Below, one piece after another: positions 11,301 through 22,450 of a stretch of DNA of 64,000 bases. Numbering within the stretch: the first letter of the stretch is position 1; each line of letters opens with the position of its first letter. The notes below the pieces were generated by a model. That model saw only the letters and a program-made list of their open reading frames with translations, was not told the DNA's origin and ran no database searches. The DNA is from Plasmopara viticola (lineage: Eukaryota > Oomycota > Peronosporomycetes > Peronosporales > Peronosporaceae): assembly GCA_001695595.3 (NCBI GenBank), contig MBPM02000001.1, positions 1,736,001 to 1,800,000 on the forward strand. Reading direction: 5' to 3'. The translations under genes and the position numbers were made by a program.

Positions 11301-14300
11301 TAGATGGGACAGCACCACATCAGTGTGTTTTTCAAAGGCTGTAAGTGTAATCTGCTCACTTGTGTAGCTGTCGTCCCACATGAACCCACGCTCTTGGGTG
11401 AGAATCCACGTCAAACGATCCGAAATGCCTTTGCTTTCAGCGTACACGGGGTCTTGCTCGTGAACATGAGCCAATATCTCCTTTCCTAGATTCAAGAACG
11501 TACGCACGCGCTCACGAATTTGCATAATATGGGCGCTAGGAATTGCATGAGTCGTTTTGTTAGCATTGACAGCAGGCTTGTGCGTCTGCTGTTGCATACG
11601 CGCAATACGTGCAACACCAGAGCCACGACTACGACGAGGAGGCTCGAGACCTAGCGACGACAGACCCGTCGTACTGGCAGACTTGGTAAGTCCCGACGGA
11701 ACGGGCCGATAAGAGCTTGACTGGTGTGGAAATTCAAATGATGCGTAGTCGGACGGGGTTTTGCGCACGGGAATTACCTTTGCATTGTTCTTCCAGACAC
11801 GGACATTTGACTTTAAAAGTGCTACCAAGTTCGCCAAAGCTTGGCCACACGTAGCCACCTTCTGCAGGTTGAGGGCACGAAATATACCGCGTGCCGCCCA
11901 TGAAGTCAGGACACTTGTGATATACTTTACATCATTTGCGTGGCAAGGGCCAAGGACATTGACAATGACCCAATTCGTAAGTTCCCAGATCTCCTCAAGA
12001 GATTCTTCGGCCATGGGATTGTCACTTATGATTTCTAGCAGCTTGTCTTGCAGCACACGCTCTGAAACTTTGCCGTTGTTCGACGCGTAAATGTCAAGGA
12101 TATTGGATGTAAACTTTTCAAAACAGCCAGCAAGTTGGAATTGAGGCAGATAAATCTCGCGCTGGTACCCATCGAGACGATGAAAGTGAAGCAAAGCCTT
12201 TTCTTTGTTTGAGATTAAATCATCAGCACGCATGCTATCGATGATCGTGTCCCACGCCACCGAGAAAGAAAACCATTTGCGACGACGCGCGGCGTGGCGC
12301 TCCATAGGCGTTTGTTTGCGACGCGAGAAAGATAGCAACGGCGTTTCGTCGTCATGCGCGGAAGTGCGGCGCTGGGAAAGAAGTTGCGACGTCGCATCGG
12401 CATTACCAGTCACGCGATCGAGAACCTCATGTCCGACAGTCGAGCCATACGATATGCCAGTACCATCTGTGAACTGCAGACCAGTCTTGGAGCTTCGAGC
12501 AATCACCTTGGTATTAAACGCATCTACAGCACGGCTGAACGCAGAGCGAACTCGACTAAAATTGCGTATTTCACCAATATGAGACGAAAAGCCAACGAAT
12601 GTACCCGTAAAGGCCATCCAGATCGAGTTCCAGATCGTGATATCAACACAAAACACTAAGAAAAAGGGCATCCAATTCAAAAACATGAGAAACACGGTCA
12701 TGATCATGCTCACGTTGTTCTCCATATGATCAGCATACAGCAGAAAAGTTGGCACGACCAGCGGGTAGATTTCAAACTTGTAGCTAAAGTAGAGCTTCCA
12801 AGCGAGCTGGGACGTCCAGAAAACTTGATACCCCACACTCATCGATTCTGGGTCCAACACATTGTCACCTACGTACAGGCGGTTCATAGGACTCATGATG
12901 TCCCGGACAAACGCAACCGGGAGAAATTTGGTGCGTCGTGTCCAGTTGGTGAAACCAGGCATCAATTGCATGACACAATTGATAAAACCTGGTACGTGAA
13001 AGCACAGTGCAGTCACGTAATAGGACTGCCACCATGGACCACCATAAGCCCATGCGTGCCAGTACAGCAACGACGTGATGACGACGAGACTAAGGTGCAG
13101 AATGACGCGCATAGCGTTGCGTGCCGTTGAAAACATCTTTTGATGGACATCGTACACAGCAAAAATGTCCAGTCCATCACGGAGAATGTCTAGCAAAAAC
13201 GGCGTGATCAAAGTGCTCGAGATAATCTTGCACGAATCTTGAAAATTCATTTCTTGCTTGTTGGCAAACGCAAGCACTGCCAAAAAGTGAAACGAAATCA
13301 CGTGAAAGTTAAAGATTCGGTTAAATGCGCGCAGCGGCAACAGCCACGTCCGCTTTTCCACAAACGTCTTTGCCATCATTGTGAATCCTTCAGCAATGCT
13401 TTGACGCTTGTTGAAGAAGGTTGCGCCACTGTGAAGGCCACCTCGCCCATTGCGATTCCCTTGACCACTTGGACCTTGCTGTTGCTGTTTGTTTTGCTTG
13501 TAAATCATCGCCGGGTTGGGTGACGCAATATCAATGACCTCTTCGTGTTTGTAGTCGTATTCCAGACATGAAGTTGTCCAAAAGAACTCGTTAAAGTCGT
13601 CGTAATTATGGCGATCTTCGTGGTCGGATTTCGAGGTCATTTCGCTTTTCAGCAGCCCGTAGATTGGCGTCACGACTGTGTCTAGAAAGTGTCCAGCTTC
13701 CCGCTCAGAGTGACGAACGGACGGAAATTCTTCTTTCATCTTGTGGAAAAGAAAGCAGAGAAACTCAGGCGAATGACGCAAATTACTGGTCTCACCCCAG
13801 ATAAAGAAAAACAGACACAAGTCTACCGAGATTTCGTCCACACTTGTAAGGCCACCCTGCGGTGGGCGTTGTTCCATCCAATGCAATGGTTGAATCCCAA
13901 GCTTCGAGCACCAATTGCTGTAGTTGGAAAACACCAAATCGTGTAGCTTGCGATAAGAATTGTTACCATTCCGCGTGTTGTTTGTGAGCAACACGACAAT
14001 ATGCTCGGTCTGGTTGCGAAAGTTGTCGAGCTGGAAGCCAAACGAGCGCTGCACGTTCACTGCAATGCGAAAGATGGTGCTAAATTGCTGCATATTGTGA
14101 GGTAATTGGGTAGGCGAAAAGAAATTCACCTTGTCTTTTCCCATGCCCGATCCGTCATCATCCGTGGGTTTCCACGACCGCGCGTCCGAGCTGGCAGATA
14201 CAGGAGGAAACTTGGCCCTGCGCGCACTGATCATATCGTTGTGCAACATCACACCGCGCATACGAAGGTAACCGTACGTGGCGCTAGTTGCGCTAAGCAC

Positions 14301-16256
14301 GGCGAGCAACGTATACATTGCCAAACAATATTCAGAGCAGAATCCAATGTGCCCGTCTTCGTGACCGTTAAAGATAAAACCAGCGAGTGCCCATGCATTC
14401 TCGGCAATGTCCCCTTTACTCACCCACAAAGACACTGACATGACAAACGCGAGACTACCGAGCCACGAAGTGGACAGAATGACAATATGTTTGACGTTGA
14501 TTTGCGGAGCCGAGCCTAGCACGATCCCCACACCAATCAGCACTGCAGTAATCACGCGCGTGGACAGCAATGGTACAAATTGGCTAAGTATCACACCACC
14601 GTACAGTCCAAGCATTGCCCCCAGCGAAATCGGATAGATCAAACAGCAGAGACCGCCAAGCACCAAGCCACACAGGCACGCCAACGCAGTCTGAACCCAG
14701 AGAAGCTCCTTGGGGGCATTTGCACTCAGCGCTCCGTAAGCTGAAGCAGTGAGCCAGAGTATGCTGGCGTACGCTGCCATTGTTTTCGGGTGAGACGTAC
14801 CACGGAAGGCCATAAAGAGACCCATGAATGCATTGATCACTGCAAACAATTGCAAGAGACCGCGATCGACTCGCAGTGATATATACCACGGGAGACCGTA
14901 CTCGACTGGATGGGCGTAAATCCACTCGGACGTCGGATAGGCCACTGGATTACACCCGACCGACGTGTACCGGTTCGGGTTACCCTGATAGACGCGTACG
15001 TAATCAATCGTAAAGTTTGAAGGCCAAAGTGAGTCACAAATCTGACCTTCGCACGGCGGCGAGAATTTTTCCGAGACTGCTGTACTTAGAATGAGGTAGC
15101 TGGGCTCCACGGGGATCTGACGAGGAGGTACATCTTCGACCCACTTGTTTAAAGCGGACCCCGGGATTTCAAACAAAAAGTTGTTGTCCGTCCACCACCG
15201 AATGTACCCTTCTGGACCAGGGGACCAGTCCAAGCGGTACAAGTGGTACGACTTGAACACATTCGTTTCAAGCCTCGTGAGGGCCGAGATCGAGTCGAGG
15301 CCCAACTCACCATAGTAATCGCTATTAATGCGCGTATACTCGCCAAACTTGAGACCTTGATACCATTGTCCAGGACCAGGAAGCGATTCGGACGCTGGAC
15401 GCATGTCATCGTACAAACTAGGACGGATCTGTAGCGACGTGGAAATGTATGCCGGTTCATCGCGCGCTCGAATCTGCGCTTCAATGACATCAATCTCCGT
15501 CGCGCCACGTCCTTGAAATGGGTTGAGCCCGTACCTTTCTGGATACGACGTTTTGTCATGCTTGTCCGTGACGTTTCCACATGCGTTTATCTTTTGTTTG
15601 ACCTTTTCAGCTTTCTCGACGTACGGAGCACAGACGTCAAAGCTCCACGGCCACGTGCCGTCTTGCGACCCAAGGAAGGGTGCCCGACCAATGTTGCCCA
15701 TGATCCAAATAGCAGGCCACGTCCCCGGAATGCCCCATTTGCCAGGCAAAATGGCCCGCACTTCGACGTACCCGCCAGTGTAGCAAAACTTGTTCCACGT
15801 CTGGACGCTGCCACTGACGTACTTGGACCCAAGATAGCGCTTTTTGGGCTTGGAAGTCGTGATGATGAGATTGCCCTCGTCAACTTGTACTGCTTGTGGC
15901 AAGAAGAAATGCTGGCCAAGATTCGTGCGGTCTCGAATGTTAATGGCCGTCCACTTTGCGTCAAACCCGGCTTCGAACGTCCGTTTCGAGCTATTGAACT
16001 CGTCCGAGAAGATTAGTGTATACTCGTGATTATAGCTCGCATTGCCACCAAAGTTAAAAGGACCTTTGGGCACGGCCACGGTGTAGTATTGAAGCTCCGT
16101 GTCTGGGTCAATCCACTGCCGCTGAAAGGCCGTGAGGTTGCGACGGGCACGCTCGAGCGCACTCGTGATCGGCGTTGATGCCTCACCGCGTCGAGCCAGT
16201 AGTAGCGCCGCTAGGAGTAGCACGTGCTGAAGCAGCTGCGTGCGTCCATGGGCCAT
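8346..16256 (-). CDS. KRE6/SKN1 (GH16-like) - FKS (GT48) 1,3-beta-glucan synthase fusion
   Basis: One uninterrupted frame encodes 2636 residues from the ATG at 16256, chosen because it starts a clean signal peptide (HVLLLAALLLARRGEA). Residues about 60-430 are a KRE6/SKN1 beta-glucan synthesis-associated domain of GH16 type with the ExDxxE catalytic motif EIDVIE (E254, D256, E259). A multi-pass segment follows, then an FKS domain-1 region (LFFFIWGETSNLR, about 810-830). After another membrane block comes the GT48 synthase domain, about 1665-2300, with RMWASLRGQTLSRT, HYGHPDVFNKLW and ISKASKGINLSEDIFAG. Further membrane helices and a charged cytosolic tail close the protein. It should make wall 1,3-beta-glucan or callose from UDP-glucose at the plasma membrane, with the GH16 domain outside or in the lumen where it could remodel or branch product. 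A gene this long without introns is notable beside its multi-exon neighbours. Confidence 0.93.
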   Translation of the reverse strand: MAHGRTQLLQHVLLLAALLLARRGEASTPITSALERARRNLTAFQRQWIDPDTELQYYTVAVPKGPFNFGGNASYNHEYTLIFSDEFNSSKRTFEAGFDAKWTAINIRDRTNLGQHFFLPQAVQVDEGNLIITTSKPKKRYLGSKYVSGSVQTWNKFCYTGGYVEVRAILPGKWGIPGTWPAIWIMGNIGRAPFLGSQDGTWPWSFDVCAPYVEKAEKVKQKINACGNVTDKHDKTSYPERYGLNPFQGRGATEIDVIEAQIRARDEPAYISTSLQIRPSLYDDMRPASESLPGPGQWYQGLKFGEYTRINSDYYGELGLDSISALTRLETNVFKSYHLYRLDWSPGPEGYIRWWTDNNFLFEIPGSALNKWVEDVPPRQIPVEPSYLILSTAVSEKFSPPCEGQICDSLWPSNFTIDYVRVYQGNPNRYTSVGCNPVAYPTSEWIYAHPVEYGLPWYISLRVDRGLLQLFAVINAFMGLFMAFRGTSHPKTMAAYASILWLTASAYGALSANAPKELLWVQTALACLCGLVLGGLCCLIYPISLGAMLGLYGGVILSQFVPLLSTRVITAVLIGVGIVLGSAPQINVKHIVILSTSWLGSLAFVMSVSLWVSKGDIAENAWALAGFIFNGHEDGHIGFCSEYCLAMYTLLAVLSATSATYGYLRMRGVMLHNDMISARRAKFPPVSASSDARSWKPTDDDGSGMGKDKVNFFSPTQLPHNMQQFSTIFRIAVNVQRSFGFQLDNFRNQTEHIVVLLTNNTRNGNNSYRKLHDLVFSNYSNWCSKLGIQPLHWMEQRPPQGGLTSVDEISVDLCLFFFIWGETSNLRHSPEFLCFLFHKMKEEFPSVRHSEREAGHFLDTVVTPIYGLLKSEMTSKSDHEDRHNYDDFNEFFWTTSCLEYDYKHEEVIDIASPNPAMIYKQNKQQQQGPSGQGNRNGRGGLHSGATFFNKRQSIAEGFTMMAKTFVEKRTWLLPLRAFNRIFNFHVISFHFLAVLAFANKQEMNFQDSCKIISSTLITPFLLDILRDGLDIFAVYDVHQKMFSTARNAMRVILHLSLVVITSLLYWHAWAYGGPWWQSYYVTALCFHVPGFINCVMQLMPGFTNWTRRTKFLPVAFVRDIMSPMNRLYVGDNVLDPESMSVGYQVFWTSQLAWKLYFSYKFEIYPLVVPTFLLYADHMENNVSMIMTVFLMFLNWMPFFLVFCVDITIWNSIWMAFTGTFVGFSSHIGEIRNFSRVRSAFSRAVDAFNTKVIARSSKTGLQFTDGTGISYGSTVGHEVLDRVTGNADATSQLLSQRRTSAHDDETPLLSFSRRKQTPMERHAARRRKWFSFSVAWDTIIDSMRADDLISNKEKALLHFHRLDGYQREIYLPQFQLAGCFEKFTSNILDIYASNNGKVSERVLQDKLLEIISDNPMAEESLEEIWELTNWVIVNVLGPCHANDVKYITSVLTSWAARGIFRALNLQKVATCGQALANLVALLKSNVRVWKNNAKVIPVRKTPSDYASFEFPHQSSSYRPVPSGLTKSASTTGLSSLGLEPPRRSRGSGVARIARMQQQTHKPAVNANKTTHAIPSAHIMQIRERVRTFLNLGKEILAHVHEQDPVYAESKGISDRLTWILTQERGFMWDDSYTSEQITLTAFEKHTDVVLSHLHGLLTLQKIDAEPQSYDARRRLLFFVNSLFMDMPLAPLLEEMKSWSVMTPFYAEDVVYSRKDLESKQDGLDVHTLLFLQTLYKRDWENFLERVKPKKNIWKDPDTAIELRMWASLRGQTLSRTVQGMMYGEAALRLLAEIEQVPQEKLEELINTKFTYVVACQIYGRQKKNNDSKASDIEFLLHRFPNLRVAYIDEVRVNYQKEQSYFSVLIKGGEELGSVHEIYRVRLPGNPILGEGKPENQNAAIVFTRGENLQTIDMNQDGYLEEGLKMRNLLEEFDKGTADRPYTIVGIPEHIFTGSVSSLANYMALQETSFVTLSQRTLARPLRMRLHYGHPDVFNKLWFITRGGISKASKGINLSEDIFAGYNNCMRGGSVGFFEYTKCGKGRDVGMQQIYKFEAKLAEGAAEQSLSRDVYRISQRLDFFKLLSFYYNHVGFYMSMSIIIWTMYILLYCNLLRALLSLEGAGGRDPVLLSKLQMMLGSIAFFTTAPLLATISVERGFKAALNEIIVLVVTGGPLYFLFHIGTKWFYFGQTILAGGAKYRATGRGFVTKHSSFDELYRFYASSHLYAAVEVAISLTLYYKFTIGFQYFAMTWSLWLVFVSWYWSPFWFNPLAFEWSDVVEDFRLWFKWMRGDGGNPEQSWAAWFKEENAYFSTLRPWSKACMTMKGALYAIIALSLASTGDKYHSILTESTWLPLVICCSIAAVYLSAEAVFFTSSRHGENGLVRFLKLVLALVLGSGLIVAFVYVDGMWQIVLSMGYFAAAMGCWALVVLGSNSHFVGILYFVHDAVLGLVSLSLILLLAALYVPGKIQTWLLYNNALSRGVVIEDILRANSSNDDRDDDLSVQQMRSIILEQQRFINALTTSSSETDMHAAGPGKEEDLMHAMSDNTLSAMLRNMSESELGALQVSSSRLQAIISEEERKVTQRQHQQEEQRAGINPSLSHTRRAFSTNDFSAIAATGNPLHSSKDGSDAPSNDTTH

Positions 16257-18480
16257 GCTGAACGGACTGCCTATCGAACGCAAGACGCTACGGTGGCCAG
16301 CAAAATGCGAAATGAGCAAAAAACCAGATCTTCCGCATCTGACAGAGAGGCGACCCGGGTTGAAACAGCCGATACAAAACGCAAGAGATTACCAAACCCG
16401 CCCGTGCTGGATAAATTCGGAGTGGTGACGGACTAGGCAGCGAGATACCGAGGCATCGCAATGATCTCTCGAGCGCTTTGTCCCGCGCGACCGTGAATCT
16501 TGCTACTGGATACACGTACTTGTGCCGTCGAGAGCTTGCGCGTCGATGCGTTCATCAATGGTTTTATCCGTAACGGATGACTCACACGCCATGCGTCATG
16601 TGAATTGGTGTCACTAACATCATGACTTGTGGTCACCCCCACTATACAGAGTGCGGGTCACCAGAGAAACAAACTTCGTGCCTTTCAAGCAGCAGTTGAA
16701 GTCGCAACTTTGCGGCAAACTGGTTCGATAAAAAAAGGCCGATCCTGCTAAAAAAAATCTGTGCAATCGTTCAAGACTGGTTTGGATAAAGATCTAGAGA
16801 TTTGCGTCAATTATTCGAGCCAAAAAGGGCCACGATATACCGGTATCTTGCTTGTATTCAACGTGAAGGCATGGATGTACGCAGCGAAAGTGAAGGCAAG
16901 CGCGTGCGCCGCTAGCTCTGACGGCTGCACTTGCAACCTTTCTGGCCGAATTGTATTTTTTTTTTAAAAAATACACTCAGCAATTACGTTATAAGCTCGT
17001 AGAGAAGCTGAAGAACGACGCCTCTGATTGGGATATGCATCAAGGGATGCAGAGTTAGCTGCTTGCAGTATAGCAAGGGCTTTGGCCCATCGTTGTAGAA
17101 GGTGGAAGGAAATTCTATGATCAGAACGGCTCGAGTGTCTCAAATATATTTTGCTACCAGTGCGGGACTATAAAGGACTTGTAGACGCCCGGCTATGAGC
17201 TGAGATTGTGGCTACGATACAAGCACGCATGTCCGTGCTCCTATTCTCTTATTCCCTTCCTCTGAATTATCCAGAAAAGTGTTGTTCTATGTCTCACAAA
17301 CTAACTCTAACACGGTGAGCTAGCTGCTCATAAATTATTAACATCTTCATCACATCCGTCTGCTTGTTTTTTCAAGCTTGAATTGCAAAAATATCAAGTA
17401 CAACGCAGAAAAATGATGGAAATAATTGCACTTAAGATGGTGCGATTGATATATAAATGATTTTAAGTTGGGCATATAGATGTTTTTATTTTGTATAATG
17501 TTTGCCCAAGTTTCCGCCAATGCACCACTTCCGATTTCAGGTGTGAGTACATAATTCCGAGTTGGAGTAAAATCTACATTGATTCCACCAATATATGCAA
17601 CATTTACCGATTTGCATTCGCTAGCACAAATTTGGTGTTTCTTCCGTGTATAACATCGACGCACAAGTGGTGAGTATGTTCAACCTTGAGCACTCCCTTG
17701 AGAGTCACGTGAGAGCGTGGTTGTACTTCCAAGCTTAGTGCTGTCAATGATTCTTTGACCACTCTATCCCTGTGCATACCACAGTTGCGCTAGCAGCCAA
17801 AAAAAAGTAATTCGAGTTATGCAAGCATTAGTAAGGTTTAAAAGTAGCAAGCTAGGCCATTTTGATGCTTTCAACACACAAATCCCAATGTTCTTTCAAG
17901 AAATCTCGTGAGAAAATCCGCGAGGATTTTTTTCTAATAGAATGCATCTAGCTTCTAGCTAGTTGCCGCTAAGCTTGTGCTTAAAAAAATCGGAATTGAC
18001 ATACTTCGCCTGGTCGGTCTAGATATACCTATGCTGTACTTTAGCAATGCATAAGGTTTTGTTATCACTTACAAAAACCGGGGTAAGCGTGCTCTTTCGA
18101 CTGAGTCCTTTGTAAATGAGCTTGTAGCCGAACACACGCTCAATAAGCTGTTTAAATTTTGCTGAAACTGCAGCGAAAATTTGAGTAAAGATATTGCAGT
18201 CGCTTAGGAGAGTATTAAGCTGAGGACGGAATTTGCGGGCTCTGGAGGTAAGCAGTGACGTAATTATCGTCACCGGCAAATTTGCAGGTAACGCATAGTT
18301 ATCCTTATAGTTTCAGACCAGAAGCAAGATCCATAAATTATAGGAGTCAATAGACGTTATTGCTTAAACTATTACGGATATGTGAAAAGCCAAATAAAGC
18401 AAAGAGGAATGACAGCCTTTAGAATGGTAGCAGAAAATGGCTGAGAGCCACCAGTTAGGCTGTGTCAAGACAAAAATTCG
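16257..18480. other. Gene-poor DNA upstream of the glucan synthase
   Basis: The first few hundred bases should hold the promoter and leader of the minus-strand glucan synthase. Beyond that only short unsupported frames are present. I see no recognisable gene or RNA. Confidence 0.4.
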
Positions 18481-21400
18481 TCGGAGCTTTCTGAGCAACT
18501 GAAACTCTTCCCCCTTTATCGGCCTCGTCCCGCTCGCCGCCAGTCAACAATCGACCATCAAGAAGCTTTCTACGGCGCCTTTATTACATAGTAACACTTG
18601 TCGTGTTAAGTACAAGTGTTCAAGGCAGCTGGTGGTCACATAATGAGAATTAGGTCAGCTTGTGATTATTAATGCGAGCCACATAGTGGGAAGTACTAGA
18701 TCACGAACAGTAATCTTTTCAGCTCGAATTAACGCTCAGTGGTTGGTAAGTGTGGTTGCACATTGGTGAAGTGCAAACATCTGGAACTCCTTTAGTTGGT
18801 CTGTGGCTTAGTGCATTTGCCTTTTGGTGAATTCCTGTCCCACTGCTGACAGCACGAGGAATAACTTCCACACTTGGCTGTGCTTGATTTACTACTGAGG
18901 AATAACTTCCACACTTAGCTGTGCTTGATCTACTACTTTGGCTTCGTCGCATGGGAAAATGAAAGATTTGTGAGCCAACAAACCCATTTTTGAGCACCAC
19001 TGAGTTTTTTCTGAGGTTTGGCAGAGATATTGAATTATGGCAAATTCGTTGAAATATGGATGCTCGCATCGGAACAGTACGACGTCAAAATGCACCACTT
19101 GATGACAATAGTGTCGTCAGACTTTGTCTCGAGCAAATTCAGGCAAGTCCGTGATAAAGAAGTACCGTGCCTTTGTAGCCGAATGAATGGCACACGGCAT
19201 AAACGTTGTCATATACAATTACGCACACGCATTAGGTCTAGAGCGGATGTTTCATCATAGCAATCCACGAGCACGTCTCTACAACTAAAGGACTTTCTGT
19301 CTCAAACTGAAATAAAAATCAGTATGTTAGAAAAGTGTTTTTTTTTCAAATGGTTCACGAGAAGAGACTGCGAAAGATCGACAAAGCGAGATCGAATTCT
19401 CTTCCGGACCATTCAAGTAGCTTGCAACTTTGAGTTTGCTCATTACTCGGGTAGACGAAATCGTGAATCGGCGTAGTCGTTCAAGACGGTGCCCATAAGG
19501 CTATCGTGCAAACAAGTCAAGACCTCAGAAACCAAAGCACTTCAAAAGAGGAAGGACAAGACCAACGATTAGACTAATTTGGCATTATGCAACAATAGTG
19601 CGTTGTCGGCTACATATCTGCGCTCCTGTAGTGAGGAAGAAAGCTTTTAGAGACGTGAGTTACGAGAGACCCGTCACCGTCTTTATCGACAATAGATTTA
19701 GGCTTAACGGTGCAACCGAAGACTTGGTGAACTAAAAGTGAGATTATGTAAGGCGATCTTGGCTACGACCAGGCTTCTCACCGCCCTAGATGAACCGTGC
19801 ACATAAATTTGCAGATACCTGGTTTCCCTAAAGCATGGGGAAAGCTCCGAGTCATGCCTATCTTTACGAATGGAGATGTGGCCATGGGAATGATGTGGCT
19901 TCGTAACAAATCAATTGATCTACAGTGCGAATTACACCGTGCATCAACACGAAGAACCACGCATACACCCCCAAAGCCAATATTTGGCCAGATGGTGTGA
20001 TGGATAACGCGAGAATCGCATATATCAGGACCGCAAAATTTGTAGTCACTATCGGCAACAAGGCCACCATGACCGTCAAGAAATGATGCAGCTAATATCT
20101 TTCTCATTAGCCCCGACAATATTGTTCCACGGCAAAACGATGAAGTAGTCTTTGTCGTCAACCCGCATGAAGCCGACAAGGCTGAGCGCTTCGGATAGCA
20201 AGGATGGGAACCGCTCGAGGACGATCCGTAGAATGAAGCGCTACGGAAGTATGAGGACACAGTGTTTCGCACAGCATTTCTTAGCGAGACATCTCCTGTA
20301 CTTGACGAATCTGAACGCAAAATTTCGTTTACGCCTGATAACAAGACAGTTGCCGTCAAACAGTGTCACCAGAGTCTTGAACTGCGCAGGGCAATCCAAA
20401 AAATGAGCCAAATAGACGGTCCAACACGGCATTTTAGAAGCCTGTAGGCTGGCGCATTGTGCACAATGACCGCCAGCTAGATATAGCGACAATTTTGCAG
20501 ACCATGCCGAAGCCGCGTAAGAAAGACACCTCTGACGCCCTGTCTCCATTGGCTTTCATGCATGGAGTTATTGTGTAAATCGGACATTCTGTTTACCGCA
20601 TTTTGAATACAGATAGTCTATCTGAGTATTAGACACTCCCTTGAGACTTAGCATAAGCCCGGGTATGTCGAATCGGGAAAGTTTTTCCAAATTTAGAAGG
20701 TGTGATGAGATTCTACTTTGCAGATATCTACGCGTTCACGCAAATAAGAGATGTTGCAGATTTCGTTATGGATCAAGACCGTGGAATAAACAGTGTGAAG
20801 AGCAACAACTTTTCTTTTAGTAGTTGAAGTGTAATTCTGCGTGGATAGGATCGCATGCCTAGGAGACTTTGTCGGACGGAAAGGCGTCCAAATGGACTTC
20901 AATTGAGATCATTGCAAAGCGACCCGTTTTGAAGACAGAGAAGCAAATGGGGTACTTCTTCTTCAACTTGATAGTCTATGTCGCAAGGTTCTGCAAGGAT
21001 TTTGCGTAATTTGTAAGACCACTCTACGATAGTTTGATGTTGGAGAATCGATCGAGAGCAATCAACTACGCTGTTTTACTGATATCAATCATGGCTTGAC
21101 GCTTCCACCTACCCTTAGGCTTCCATCCTTTCTGACATTATTTGGCATACGAATGAACGCCTCAGACCTCGTGATCGGAAGTGTATCATTTCAAGAGTAG
21201 GAAGAGCTTGAGCATCCAATTGTTTCACGGGTCAAACGATGAAGCCTGTCGAGCCGACTACCCTGTCCGTGAGCAAGAGCTACTTGCAATCATGCACACG
21301 TTTAAAGTATGGCGTGTGCATCTTGTCGATTGATCATATACGATCGAATTGGATCGCAAAGTATTGAGACGATCCTGCCGCAGAACGCTACAAATCGCAG

Positions 21401-22450
21401 AGTAGCTCATTGCTAAATTTGATTTTGTGAAATTGACACCATGGCTGATGCACTGTCACGTGTTCCGAGTTTCAAGAGTAAAGCTGCACAAGTTAGGTTG
21501 AAAGAGCTATCAAAGGAGGCTGAGAATTGCGAGGCCTTGGCGACAATCCGGGAGGAACGGTTACAATTGCTTAACTATAATTGATTAAGAAGCTGAAAAA
21601 AGAAGATAATGTGCCAAATTTATCGTAGCAGAATGGTATCTTGTATTTCTAAACAGGCGTAGATAAGACCTCACGACTTGATATCTTCAATGACGAAGAT
21701 CTGAGATATCGCGTCATCAGAGAAAATTTCAACAGTATCACCCAGAATTCTGCAAAATAATCTAGCCGTACGTCAAAAGTATTAATGGTCAAAGTACATC
21801 AAGCGTTATGTCAATACTTGAGAATTGTGTCTTCTCAATAAGGCTAGGCAGACTAGACCGCCAGAAAAACTTTTGTTTCTGGATGTTCCAAGAAGCAGAT
21901 GGGTTAGCACTTTGATCGACTACGTCGTAAAATTTCCGAATTCCAAAAGCGGCTTCAATGCCGTCACGGTGATTGCTGGTCGCTTGCCAAAAATTTCCAT
22001 AACTTTTTATCGCTAGGAAGATTGTGGACGATACTGCATGCAAAAATCGTTATGCGTAAATGAATAAGAGACCATGGCATGCCAAAGACAATTGCGTCCG
22101 ATCAAGACACCATGTTTACTCGTGTTTGTGGGAATGCAACACAATTTGGCGTCGGCTTTAAGGCCACAAAAGGATAAAATGAAAGATGGACAAACGGGAA
22201 GAACTAATCGTTTCGTGAAATTTCTATGAGTTGGGTTTATCAAAAGAAATTGAAGCTGCGTCCAAGGTTCCAAACTTCACTGTTGAAGCAACTAACACTC
22301 CTACTCCTTCACCGACTGCGTCCCATTCGTCGCCCAAGCCTCATCCGACAAGCAACCGTCGAGAAGCTTTCTCCAAAACTGTGATACATAAGCAGCATAT
22401 GCGTTGTGCACTTGTGTTATTGGTACATTTGATCATCTTTACATACTATT
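18481..22450 (+). mobile_element. Decayed Ty3/gypsy LTR retrotransposon
   Basis: Pol fragments occur in the expected order on the plus strand, in shifting frames with many stops. They are an aspartic-protease tail (DVAMGMMWLR, about 19880), a pre-RT/RT entry region (WRIVHNDRQLD, about 20455), an RT active-site region reading YFADI where YxDDI is expected (about 20715), and an RT thumb (LGDFVGRKGVQMDF, about 20860). They continue with RNase H pieces (NASDLVIGSVSFQ and EQELLAIMHTFKVW, about 21150-21330), the ADALSR motif (about 21445), an integrase linker (about 21840-21990) and an integrase core (GMPKTIASDQDTMFT, about 22080). Edges are approximate: short similar blocks (CGTCCC, TCGYCGCC, GAAGCTTTCT) near 18525-18580 and 22315-22375 look like LTR remnants. 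The element is dead and old. Confidence 0.85.
18856..18937. repeat. 41-base direct tandem duplication
   Basis: A 41-base unit at 18856-18896 is repeated immediately at 18897-18937 with two mismatches. It begins GAGGAATAACTTCCACACTT. It lies in the non-coding or gag part of the decayed retroelement. No function is implied. Confidence 0.9.

Noticed and set aside
12205..13130. Several plus-strand frames of 100-135 codons inside the glucan synthase region
   Set aside because: They are antisense shadows of a strongly coding minus-strand frame with clear family motifs, have no domain of their own and no consistent start.
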